A stretch of DNA of 64,000 nucleotides from Bacillota bacterium (GTDB lineage: Bacteria > Bacillota > Ch66 > Ch109), in the NCBI GenBank assembly GCA_013178275.1, contig JABLWZ010000020.1, positions 1 through 64,000 on the forward strand, read 5' to 3'. Within the stretch, counting starts at the first letter, position 1. Every line of letters begins with the position of its first letter. Positions 58,122 to 64,000 of the stretch are shown here, piece by piece. Under the pieces are notes generated by a model. That model searched no databases. It saw nothing but the letters and a program-made list of their open reading frames with translations, and was not told the DNA's origin. Both the position numbers and the translations under genes were made by a program.

Positions 58122-58388
58122 TTGCCTACTGCTAATGATATTTTTATTATCGGGCTTCCGGTGGTACTGGTAGTCTTTATGCTCTGGCTGCAGTGGAGCC
58201 AGAAGAACAAGCAGAAAAAGCTTATTGAAAGCATGCGGCCCAACGACAAGGTGGTTACCAACGGGGGACTGATCGGCAAGATCGAGCAGGTCAAGAGGGA
58301 TGTCGTGGTGCTGAAGGTAGACGACAAGACCCGGGTCGAGGTATTGAAGAGCAGCATCTCCCAGTATTTCGAGGAAGCGGTCAAATAA
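58122..58388 (+). CDS. yajC: preprotein translocase subunit YajC
   Basis: This is an 88-residue single-span membrane protein: one helix (IFIIGLPVVLVVFMLWLQWSQ, about 6-26), then KNKQKKLIESMRPNDKVVTNGGLIGKIEQVKRDVVVLKVDD, the YajC signature. YajC joins SecDF in the Sec translocase holo-complex. It starts at TTG 58122 behind GGGAG. In many Firmicutes it follows tgt/queA and precedes secD; here neither is adjacent. Confidence 0.92.
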   Translation: MPTANDIFIIGLPVVLVVFMLWLQWSQKNKQKKLIESMRPNDKVVTNGGLIGKIEQVKRDVVVLKVDDKTRVEVLKSSISQYFEEAVK

Positions 58389-58424
58389 ATAGGAAGAGCT
58401 CTGATAAAGTCCGACTATAAAGAG

Positions 58425-58461
58425 CAACCGCCTCGTTTAAGTACGGGGTGGTTGTTTTTTC
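58425..58461 (+). terminator. terminator after yajC
   Basis: CAACC-GCC-CGT pairs imperfectly with ACG-GG-GGTTG, followed by TTTTTTCC. Confidence 0.8.
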
Positions 58462-58538
58462 CTTTAATTTATTTTTAAAGTACGTTTTAAAATGATTGTA
58501 GTAAAAACATTGAAATAGGTTTTTCCATAAAAAGGGCA

Positions 58539-58567
58539 TTGTCAATAACTGGAATCCATGCTATATT
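58539..58567 (+). promoter_or_regulatory. promoter of the T-box leader
   Basis: TTGTCA (58539-58544), a 17-base spacer and TATATT (58562-58567). Confidence 0.7.
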
Positions 58568-58574
58568 GGGTATC

Positions 58575-58872
58575 AAATATTCCAACTGCGTTGACGGAGA
58601 AAAGTACGTTGACCGGGTCCTTCCAGGGAGGGGGTGTCGTGACTGCAAGCACCTCTATGGAACCGCCAGCGGAAGTTCTCTCCTGAGCCGGGAGGCTGAA
58701 ACCATTTGGCAAGTAGGTCTCTCCGGAGGCTTCCACCGTTAAAAGGAAGGGGGTATCGGATGCCTTTGCGTGTATTCCCGTACTCTGAATGAGCGGGCTG
58801 TTTTATTACAGCTAATTTGGGTGGTACCGCGAGTTTGAACTCTCGTCCCTTAGGGGGCGGGGGTTTTTTGCT
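58575..58872 (+). ncRNA. T-box riboswitch leader
   Basis: T-box leaders sense uncharged tRNA and switch a terminator. The conserved T-box/antiterminator GGGTGGTACCGCG lies at 58819-58831, followed by CTCTCGTCCCTTAG and a G-rich arm with TTTTTT (terminator, about 58848-58870). Stem I shows an AGTA box near 58604 and the AG-bulge/distal-loop region CCAGGGAGG. The base GGAGA pairs with TCTCC, and CGTTG with CAGCG, leaving GAAGTTC in the specifier loop; this suggests TTC (Phe) at 58676-58678, with GTT (Val) possible. The downstream genes are a 35-residue protein and a symporter. Confidence 0.9.
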
Positions 58873-58894
58873 TTTCAAGAAAGGGGGGGTGATT

Positions 58895-59002
58895 ATGTTT
58901 GGGATACCTGATCCGCAGATCTGGATGGCTTATCTGCTGTGCCTGGGTACTGCGGGACTCTGTGTGGTCTACGGTATAGTCCACTGGAACAGCAACGAGT
59001 AA
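58895..59002 (+). CDS. symporter small accessory protein, 35 residues
   Basis: This gene is below usual length limits. It encodes MFGIPDPQIWMAYLLCLGTA then GLCVVYGIVHWNSNE: one membrane helix with a short polar tail. Such tiny proteins sit directly before sodium:solute symporter genes in many Firmicutes and are named symporter small accessory proteins. AAGGGGGGGTGATT precedes the ATG. The symporter starts 20 bases downstream, and both lie under the T-box. Confidence 0.82.
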   Translation: MFGIPDPQIWMAYLLCLGTAGLCVVYGIVHWNSNE

Positions 59003-59022
59003 ACTGTTGAGGGGGAATCAAG

Positions 59023-60651
59023 TTGAACAATCTGATTCTGTATGTTGTGGTTGCCATTTACGCCGCGGCGGTAGGGGGATTGGGTTACCTGGCCTACTCC
59101 CGCACCAAGTCGAATAAGGATTACCTGATCGCCGGGGGGAACAATCACCCGGTGGTGATGGCCCTGGCCTATGGATCGACCTTTATCAGTACCTCCGCCA
59201 TCGTGGGTTTTGGTGGAAACGCGGGGATGTTTGGCTTCAGCCTGCTTTGGCTGACGGTTTTCAATATCTTCTTTGGTATCTTTATTGCCTTCGTGGTTTT
59301 CGGCAAGCGTACGCTGCGGGTGGGGAGAAACCTGGATTCCCAAACCTTTCCCGAATTCCTGGGCCGGAGATACGATTCGAGCTTCATTCAGAGGTTCGCT
59401 GCCGTGGTCATTGCGATCGGTATGCCTCTATACACGGCGGCGGTCATGATAGGAGCGGCCCGGTTCTTGGAGCAGACGCTGCAGATCGATTACAGCGTTT
59501 CGGTAATCGCGTTCGCTGTTATTGTGGCGGGATACGTTATGACCGGCGGCCTGAAGGGGGTGGTCTACACCGACGCCCTCCAGGGCAGCATCATGTTCGT
59601 GGGGATGACTCTGCTGCTGGTAATGACCTATAACAAGCTGGGAGGACCGCTGGAGGCCCATCAGGCCCTGACCGCCCTGACGGCCAAGCTGCCCGCCAGC
59701 CTGGCTGCGAAAGGCCACCAGGGGTGGACGAGTATGCCGGCGTTTGGGTCTGAATACTGGTGGGTAGTGGTTTCCACCCTGGTGATGGGGGTTGGGATCG
59801 GGGTGTTAGCCCAACCCCAGCTTATCGTCCGCTACCTGACTGTGAAGAACCCGCGTGACCTGAACCGGGCGGTTGTGGCCGGGGGAGTATTCATCCTGAT
59901 GATGACCGGGGTGGCTTTTACGGTGGGGGCGCTGACCAATGTTTTCTTTGACCAGGAGGCTGGAAAGCTGTCGCTGATGGCCTCGATCGACCCGGCTACC
60001 GGACAGCCCAACGTGGACCGGATCATTCCGCTGTTTATCAATACGGCCATGCCTTCCTGGTTTTCTTATCTCTTCATGCTGACCCTGCTTTCGGCTTCTA
60101 TGTCTACCCTGAGCGGTCAGTTCCACGTTATCGGCACCTCGATCAGCCATGACCTGTTTCGACCGGGTGATGGCTCAAAGATGGGAAACCGTCTGCTGCT
60201 GAACCGGATAGGACTGCTGGTGGGACTGCTGTTTACGGTGTGGCTGAGTTTTGCGCTGCCGCCCGGAATCATCGCGGCGGCCACCGCTATATTCTTTGGG
60301 GTATGCGCGGCCGCTTTTCTTCCCGCTTATGCCGGGGGGCTGTTCTGGAAACGGTCAACCCGCACCGGCGCGATTGCCAGTATGCTGGTGGGAACGGGAA
60401 CGAGCCTTTTTATGCTGCTGTTTACTTATGCCAAGGGGTCGGCTTCTCTGGGGGTGGCGAAGCTGCTCTTCGGTAAGGAAGCGGTATTCGGTTTTCCCTG
60501 GACGGTGGTAGATCCTATCGTAATATCGCTCCCCCTTGCTGCTCTGACTATGGTGGCGGTAAGCCTGGTGACCCAGCCGGTGGAGAAGACCCTGCTGGAG
60601 CGATGCTTTTCCCAGCGGGACCTTGACCGGGTGGGGGTGGAACAGGCGTGA
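59023..60651 (+). CDS. sodium:solute symporter (SSS family)
   Basis: This is a 542-residue transporter with about 13 membrane helices. It has the SSS signatures IAGGNNHPVVMALAYGSTFISTSAIVGFGGNAG, YVMTGGLKGVVYTDALQGSIMFVG and the later GILAQPQLIVRYL and SASMSTLSGQFHVIGTSISHDLF. The family imports amino acids, organic acids, vitamins or sugars with sodium. The T-box in front strongly suggests an amino acid or its precursor as substrate. TTG start behind GAGGGGG. Forms an operon with the 35-residue protein. Confidence 0.92.
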   Translation: MNNLILYVVVAIYAAAVGGLGYLAYSRTKSNKDYLIAGGNNHPVVMALAYGSTFISTSAIVGFGGNAGMFGFSLLWLTVFNIFFGIFIAFVVFGKRTLRVGRNLDSQTFPEFLGRRYDSSFIQRFAAVVIAIGMPLYTAAVMIGAARFLEQTLQIDYSVSVIAFAVIVAGYVMTGGLKGVVYTDALQGSIMFVGMTLLLVMTYNKLGGPLEAHQALTALTAKLPASLAAKGHQGWTSMPAFGSEYWWVVVSTLVMGVGIGVLAQPQLIVRYLTVKNPRDLNRAVVAGGVFILMMTGVAFTVGALTNVFFDQEAGKLSLMASIDPATGQPNVDRIIPLFINTAMPSWFSYLFMLTLLSASMSTLSGQFHVIGTSISHDLFRPGDGSKMGNRLLLNRIGLLVGLLFTVWLSFALPPGIIAAATAIFFGVCAAAFLPAYAGGLFWKRSTRTGAIASMLVGTGTSLFMLLFTYAKGSASLGVAKLLFGKEAVFGFPWTVVDPIVISLPLAALTMVAVSLVTQPVEKTLLERCFSQRDLDRVGVEQA

Positions 60652-60680
60652 ATATAAGCGAGTAAGCCGCCGACAGCGTA

Positions 60681-60717
60681 AAAAACCGGCCTTGGAGGTG
60701 ATCCAATGCCGGTTTTT
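60681..60717. terminator. terminator between the symporter and the NMO-like gene
   Basis: AAAAACCGGC (60681-60690) and GCCGGTTTTT (60708-60717) form the outer stem, with an inner TTGGA/TCCAA hairpin. It can work on both strands. Confidence 0.85.
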
Positions 60718-60740
60718 CGCTCCGCTATCGGAAAAAATGA

Positions 60741-61697
60741 TTAAACCCCTTCCGGGATAGCATCGATCTCCCGCAGGAGGTTTTGGAAGATGGTGTGGAC
60801 CGGGAGTATCTCGCGTATCTTCTCCACACATTCACCCACGAACACCAGGCCCTTTTCCAGGTCGCCCTTCTGGGCGCGGTTCAGGGCCTCCAGGATGCAG
60901 AAGGCCCCCGAACACTTCTTCAGGCAGGCGTCGCAGATGTCGGGGCCCAGGTCGTCGCCCTGCATGAGCTTTTCCCAGAAGGGGCTCTTCAAGGCCCGTC
61001 CCGGCAGGCCTACCGGGCTATGGATCAATACTACGTCCTCGTGCCGGCCGTGGAGGTAAAGCTGTTTTACGTTGGGTGGAGCCCCTGATTCTTCGCTGGC
61101 GGCGAAACGGGTCCCCATCTGGACCCCGCTGGCCCCCATACTGATGACCTCCACGATGTCCCGGCCTTCGATGATGCCGCCCGCGGCGATAACCGGTATC
61201 TTAACCGCCTGCAGGACTTCAGGGAGAATCTTCTTCATGGGCTCGGTCGTACCCAGGTGTCCGCCCGCTTCCTTGCCTTCCACTACCACAGCGGAGGCTC
61301 CGAGCTTTTCAGCGGCGACCGCGAGCCTGGCGGAGGATACGATGGGTACGATAGGGGTCTTCCAGGCCTGTCCCCACTGGAACATGTCCCGTGAAAAGCC
61401 GGCCCCGGAGACTACCAGGTCGATGCCCTCTTCCAGCGCGGTCTTTACCAGATCGGCGAAGTTGCGCACGGCGAAGAGGCAGTTTATGCCGATGATGCCC
61501 CGGGTAAGCTCCCGGGCTCTGCGGATCTCTCTTTTGAGTTCGTCGATATCCATGCCGGTGGCGGCGATGATGCCGATGCCACCCTCCTGGGCGACAGCCG
61601 CGGCGAGGCGGGAGGTGGAGATGCGGACCGCCATGCCTCCCTGCACGATGGGTATCCTGGCCAGGAGTGATCCGATGCGTAATTCGGGTAGTTTCAT
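60741..61697 (-). CDS. nitronate monooxygenase/FabK-like flavoprotein
   Basis: This 318-residue FMN protein of the NMO/enoyl-reductase superfamily has IPIVQGGMAVRISTSRLAAAVAQEGGIGII, GINCLFAVRNFADL, SGAGFSRDMF, VEGKEAGGHLG (the H-G flavin/catalytic motif), PVIAAGGIIEGRDIV and GASGVQMGTRFAASEES. The C-terminal CDACLKKCSGAFCILEAL adds four cysteines, a frequent feature of clostridial members. The substrate (nitronate, enoyl-ACP or other) is not decided by the sequence. The start at 61697 is the usual MKLPELRIG opening. Confidence 0.88.
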   Translation of the reverse strand: MKLPELRIGSLLARIPIVQGGMAVRISTSRLAAAVAQEGGIGIIAATGMDIDELKREIRRARELTRGIIGINCLFAVRNFADLVKTALEEGIDLVVSGAGFSRDMFQWGQAWKTPIVPIVSSARLAVAAEKLGASAVVVEGKEAGGHLGTTEPMKKILPEVLQAVKIPVIAAGGIIEGRDIVEVISMGASGVQMGTRFAASEESGAPPNVKQLYLHGRHEDVVLIHSPVGLPGRALKSPFWEKLMQGDDLGPDICDACLKKCSGAFCILEALNRAQKGDLEKGLVFVGECVEKIREILPVHTIFQNLLREIDAIPEGV

Positions 61698-61812
61698 TTT
61701 AGTCCTGTCCTTCCCCAGTGGTTTTCAACTTTTAAGTTTAAACTATCAGAGTTTTTAGTCAAGTGAATAAGAAAAATATTCGTTTTTCGGGGGGAAATAT
61801 TGGTACACTATA

Positions 61813-61841
61813 TTGCAAAACTCGACAAAATTCGATATAAT
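61813..61841 (+). promoter_or_regulatory. strong promoter of a candidate small RNA
   Basis: TTGCAA (61813-61818), exactly 17 bases and TATAAT (61836-61841). Confidence 0.75.
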
Positions 61842-61847
61842 ATGACC

Positions 61848-61965
61848 GAGGGGTACAGAGTGACTTATACAGTCTTTATCCAGCAAGAGACATATACCCC
61901 CTCTCCTTTTTAGATTCATTCTGTTGTGACAGCCCTAACCGCAAGGGGGGCTGGTTTTTTTGTTT
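61848..61965 (+). ncRNA. candidate small RNA of about 65-115 nt
   Basis: Downstream of the strong promoter the 5-prime GAGGGGTA (61848-61855) pairs with TACCCCCTC (61895-61903, one bulge), followed by TCCTTTTTAG. An inner GACT-tatac-AGTC hairpin is included. A second, classic terminator (CAGCCC ... GGGCTG then TTTTTTT, 61930-61965) follows. A 23-codon frame at 61842 starts too close to the promoter to be translated. No known RNA family is recognised. The rest of the 61698-62177 gap appears empty. Confidence 0.5.
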
Positions 61966-62177
61966 ATTCAGCTTCTATCAACGTTGTACTTTTATGAATG
62001 TCGAATTATGCGGTAGGAAATGAGGAGGTTTTGGAGAAAATATCCATAGCTGTGCTTATGGCATAATCAGAAGGTATAAGCTTGCACTTCCCGATTCTGT
62101 TAAGCGCGCCGGTGTATTTATCCTTCGCTGCCGGCTTGGGGAGGAACGATTTTTCTGTAGCGTATCGGAGGGTTGTG

Positions 62178-62606
62178 ATGGGAGAAAAGATAGTGGTGCC
62201 CGCACGGGTCCGGAACTACATGATCGACTCTTACGGGCACATGAACAACGCCCAGTACCTGATCCTGCTGGAGGAGGCCCGCACCCAGTTCCTGGAGAGG
62301 GTGGGGTTCCCGCTGGAGGAACTCCTTCGGCAGGGGCTCTTGATCTTTATCAACGAGATCCAGATCAGGTTCAAGCGCCCGGCGCTGCTGGGGGAACGTC
62401 TGGAGATTTTTAACTGGTTCCCTGTGCTGAGTCGGGCCCGGGTGACCTGGCGGCAGGAGATCCGGCTGGAGAATGGCGGGGAGCTGGTGGCAGCGGCCAC
62501 GGTGAGCGGGGGATTTATCAAGAACGGGCGGGTGATCCCGATACCTCCCGAGATTTACCAGGTGATGCAGGTCTACTATATCCCGGCTGAGCCGGACCTG
62601 AAGTAA
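62178..62606 (+). CDS. acyl-CoA thioesterase, hotdog (4HBT) fold
   Basis: This 142-residue hotdog-fold thioesterase has VRNYMIDSYGHMNNAQYLILLEEARTQFLERVG, where DSYGHMNNAQY is the active-site stretch of the 4-hydroxybenzoyl-CoA/YbgC type, and IQIRFKRPALLGERLEIFNWF. The acyl group is unknown. The ATG at 62178 follows GGAGGG by five bases; the longer frame upstream is not translated from any visible site. A methyltransferase gene starts 18 bases downstream. Confidence 0.88.
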   Translation: MGEKIVVPARVRNYMIDSYGHMNNAQYLILLEEARTQFLERVGFPLEELLRQGLLIFINEIQIRFKRPALLGERLEIFNWFPVLSRARVTWRQEIRLENGGELVAAATVSGGFIKNGRVIPIPPEIYQVMQVYYIPAEPDLK

Positions 62607-62624
62607 AGGCCCGGGGGAGGGAGC

Positions 62625-63386
62625 ATGGCAAAGACCATCGATTTTGACCTGGTGGCGGACATCTACGATATCTATGTGAACGTAGGGTTTGACGTGGACT
62701 TTTACCTCCGGGAACTCGGCTCCCGGGGGTGGCGGGTCCTGGAGCTGATGTGCGGGACGGGGCGGGTGTCCATGCCCCTAATTGAGAGCGGGATTGAGCT
62801 GACCTGTCTGGACTACGCATCGAAGATGGTGGGGCGGCTGGAGGAAAAGCTGCGGCAGCGTGGACTGTCGGCGGAGACGGTGGTGGCGGACGCGCGGAGC
62901 TTTGACCTGGGCCGGGTGTTTGACTCGGTGTTTATCCCTTTTAACTCTTTCATGGAGCTGCCGGGAAGGGAGAGCCAGGTCCGCACCCTGGAGTGCATCC
63001 ATCGGCATCTGAAGCCGGGCGGGCTCTTCATCTGCACCCTGCACAACCCGGCGGTGCGCTTAAAAAGGGTAACCGGCCAGTACTCGCTGATGGTGGAGCA
63101 TGACCTGCCGGACGGCGGAAAGCTGTCAGTGTTTGTGGTGGAGCGGTACTCGAAAGAGGACGGGATGGTGTCAGGGGCTCAGTTCTTCGAGGTATACGAT
63201 GGGAGGGGGGGGCTCAGCCACAAGCGGCGGCTGGAGATAAGGTTTGAGGTGATCGAGCGGGAACGATTCGAGGAGATGATAGGGCAGACCGGGTTTCGGG
63301 TCACTAGGCTCTACGGGGACTACGACCGGTCGGGCTTCAGCCCGGAGGAGAGCCCCTATATGATCTACTTTTTATCCCGGTACTGA
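62625..63386 (+). CDS. class I SAM-dependent methyltransferase
   Basis: This 253-residue methyltransferase has AdoMet motif VLELMCGTGRVSMPLIESG near residue 40, motif II TCLDYASKMVGRLEEKL, acidic ADARSFDLG, then FIPFNSFMEL and HLKPGGLFICTLHNP. The substrate is unknown. GGGGGAGGGAGC precedes the ATG. It sits between the thioesterase and a small Cys/His-tailed protein, all closely spaced and probably one operon. Confidence 0.86.
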   Translation: MAKTIDFDLVADIYDIYVNVGFDVDFYLRELGSRGWRVLELMCGTGRVSMPLIESGIELTCLDYASKMVGRLEEKLRQRGLSAETVVADARSFDLGRVFDSVFIPFNSFMELPGRESQVRTLECIHRHLKPGGLFICTLHNPAVRLKRVTGQYSLMVEHDLPDGGKLSVFVVERYSKEDGMVSGAQFFEVYDGRGGLSHKRRLEIRFEVIERERFEEMIGQTGFRVTRLYGDYDRSGFSPEESPYMIYFLSRY

Positions 63387-63401
63387 TCGAAGGAGGAAGG
63401 C

Positions 63402-63785
63402 ATGAGCGATTTAAGTATTTTTCACAATGAGCTGGCGGACCGGATGACGCGGGAGTATGGGGAGATGATGGAGGCGGGGCTGTCGCACGAGGTGATCGTG
63501 CTGGACTTTATAAACCGCTACGAGGAGGAACTGGTCGACGACCTCCAGCAGGCGGTGTTTTGGATCACCCTGGCCAAGATCCAGGTCCTGATGGAACTGA
63601 GCGGGGAGGAGTCGGCGCTGCACCCGATGGTGCGCGAGAACGCGGTGGCGGCAATCCGTGGGCTGCTGGAGAGCGGGGCCCTGGATGACCCTGATATGAA
63701 GGAGGACCTGGAGGGGATACTGGACGACCTGCTGGGGCAGCCGTCAGGGTGCGAATGCGGACACGACCACGGTCACAGTCACTGA
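63402..63785 (+). CDS. hypothetical protein with Cys/His metal-binding tail, 127 residues
   Basis: This is a soluble helical protein of unknown family (MSDLSIFHNELADRMTREYGEMMEAGLSHEVIVLDFINRYEEEL). The last 13 residues are GCECGHDHGHSH, a probable nickel, zinc or copper-binding tail like those of hydrogenase and urease metallochaperones. AAGGAGG precedes the ATG. It is the last gene of the thioesterase-methyltransferase group and ends at a very strong terminator. Confidence 0.72.
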   Translation: MSDLSIFHNELADRMTREYGEMMEAGLSHEVIVLDFINRYEEELVDDLQQAVFWITLAKIQVLMELSGEESALHPMVRENAVAAIRGLLESGALDDPDMKEDLEGILDDLLGQPSGCECGHDHGHSH

Positions 63786-63813
63786 GCCGCAACCGGATGA
63801 GGTGAAATGTAAA

Positions 63814-63851
63814 GGGCTGTACCCGCAATGCGCGGGTACAGCCCGGTTTTT
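63814..63851 (+). terminator. strong terminator at the end of the operon
   Basis: GGGCTGTACCCGC and GCGGGTACAGCCC form an almost perfect 13-bp stem, followed by GGTTTTTTT. Confidence 0.93.
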
Positions 63852-64000
63852 TTATTGAATCGGCTGGGGTTCGTACTTGTAGATGAAACCGCTGAGGGGG
63901 GGCAGGGTGAACTGGCCGAACCAGCCGCTCTCGGTGCAGAGGCTGTCGCCGGCCCCGGGGCGGTTGTCGCCCACGGGGGGGATGTCGTTCACCCGGTCCA
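63852..64000 (-). CDS. C-terminal end of a probable glycosidase, partial
   Basis: Only the last 49 codons are in the window. The peptide ends WFGQFTLPPLSGFIYKYEPQ, preceded by DRVNDIPPVGDNRPGAGD. The LPPLSG-type beta strand is typical of C-terminal domains of alpha-amylase-family (GH13) proteins, but this short piece cannot prove it. The gene converges on the preceding operon and its stop lies at the end of the shared terminator. Confidence 0.6.
   Translation of the reverse strand, partial: DRVNDIPPVGDNRPGAGDSLCTESGWFGQFTLPPLSGFIYKYEPQPIQ

Noticed and set aside
61842..61913. 23-codon open frame directly behind the TATAAT
   Set aside because: The ATG lies one base after the -10 element, upstream of the expected transcript start, and has no ribosome-binding site.

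Overview
The window looks like chromosomal DNA of a spore-forming, anaerobic, GC-rich Firmicute, most likely a clostridial Peptococcaceae/Pelotomaculaceae-type organism. This is an inference from gene content. The indicators are an alpha/beta small acid-soluble spore protein, a YteA-like TraR/DksA protein, a SigI/RsgI pair, dapL (diaminopimelate aminotransferase route of lysine synthesis), a minimal SUF system (SufC plus one SufB-like protein), an FMN-binding glutamate synthase-like protein, fdhD with a RACo-like ferredoxin/ASKHA protein, a T-box leader, and many GTG/TTG starts behind strong GGAGG sites.

Layout. 1-8.4 kb: an incomplete FtsH-type protease, a DoxX protein, a CopZ-like metallochaperone, the sigI-rsgI operon, a diguanylate cyclase and two spore-associated genes. 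8.4-10 kb: a complete insertion sequence with inverted ends and a 10-bp target duplication, placed 37-46 bp upstream of the yteA-like start. 10.4-15.1 kb: an unusual ketopantoate-reductase/BKACE fusion enzyme, an MGMT-like protein, and a metallo-beta-lactamase/PaaX-type regulator operon. 15.1-20 kb: a minus-strand aminotransferase-hisC-acyltransferase operon whose first gene seems to start at ATT, then an orphan DNA methylase. 20-25.5 kb: a soluble histidine kinase and a dense group of small unknown proteins, including four members of a tiny Cys/Gly-rich hydrophobic family. 25.6-26.1 kb: RNase P RNA (rnpB). 27.5-27.85 kb: a tandem array of five terminator-like hairpins. 28.5-37.3 kb: secreted proteins (two duplicated FN3/copper-amine-oxidase-stalk proteins, two lipoproteins, one stalk/DUF4163-type protein) and dapL. 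37.4-42.9 kb: regulators (TetR, XRE, TipAS-type MerR) with readable operators, and small accessory proteins. 43-48 kb: fdhD, RACo-like protein, DUF1015 and a PHP phosphatase. 48.2-51.8 kb: RidA, YlbF-like protein, a GntR regulator and the glutamate synthase-like flavoprotein. 52-58.4 kb: FAD protein, cysteine desulfurase, DUF3343, RsgA, SufC/SufB and YajC. 58.5-60.7 kb: a T-box leader in front of a 35-residue protein and a sodium:solute symporter. 60.7-64 kb: nitronate monooxygenase-like protein, a candidate small RNA, a thioesterase, a methyltransferase, a protein with a Cys/His tail, and the end of a probable glycosidase.

Working together: sigI-rsgI is probably autoregulated through a SigI-type promoter. 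The GntR protein probably controls the glutamate synthase-like gene through two perfect 13-bp palindromes. The PaaX-like protein probably controls its own operon. The cysteine desulfurase and SufCB genes supply sulfur and Fe-S clusters in an Fe-S-rich anaerobe. The most unusual items are the four-copy Cys/Gly micro-protein family, the reductase-BKACE fusion, the 54-bp terminator array, the genes that appear to lack a canonical start codon, and two or three uncharacterised structured RNAs. No tRNA, rRNA or CRISPR array was found.
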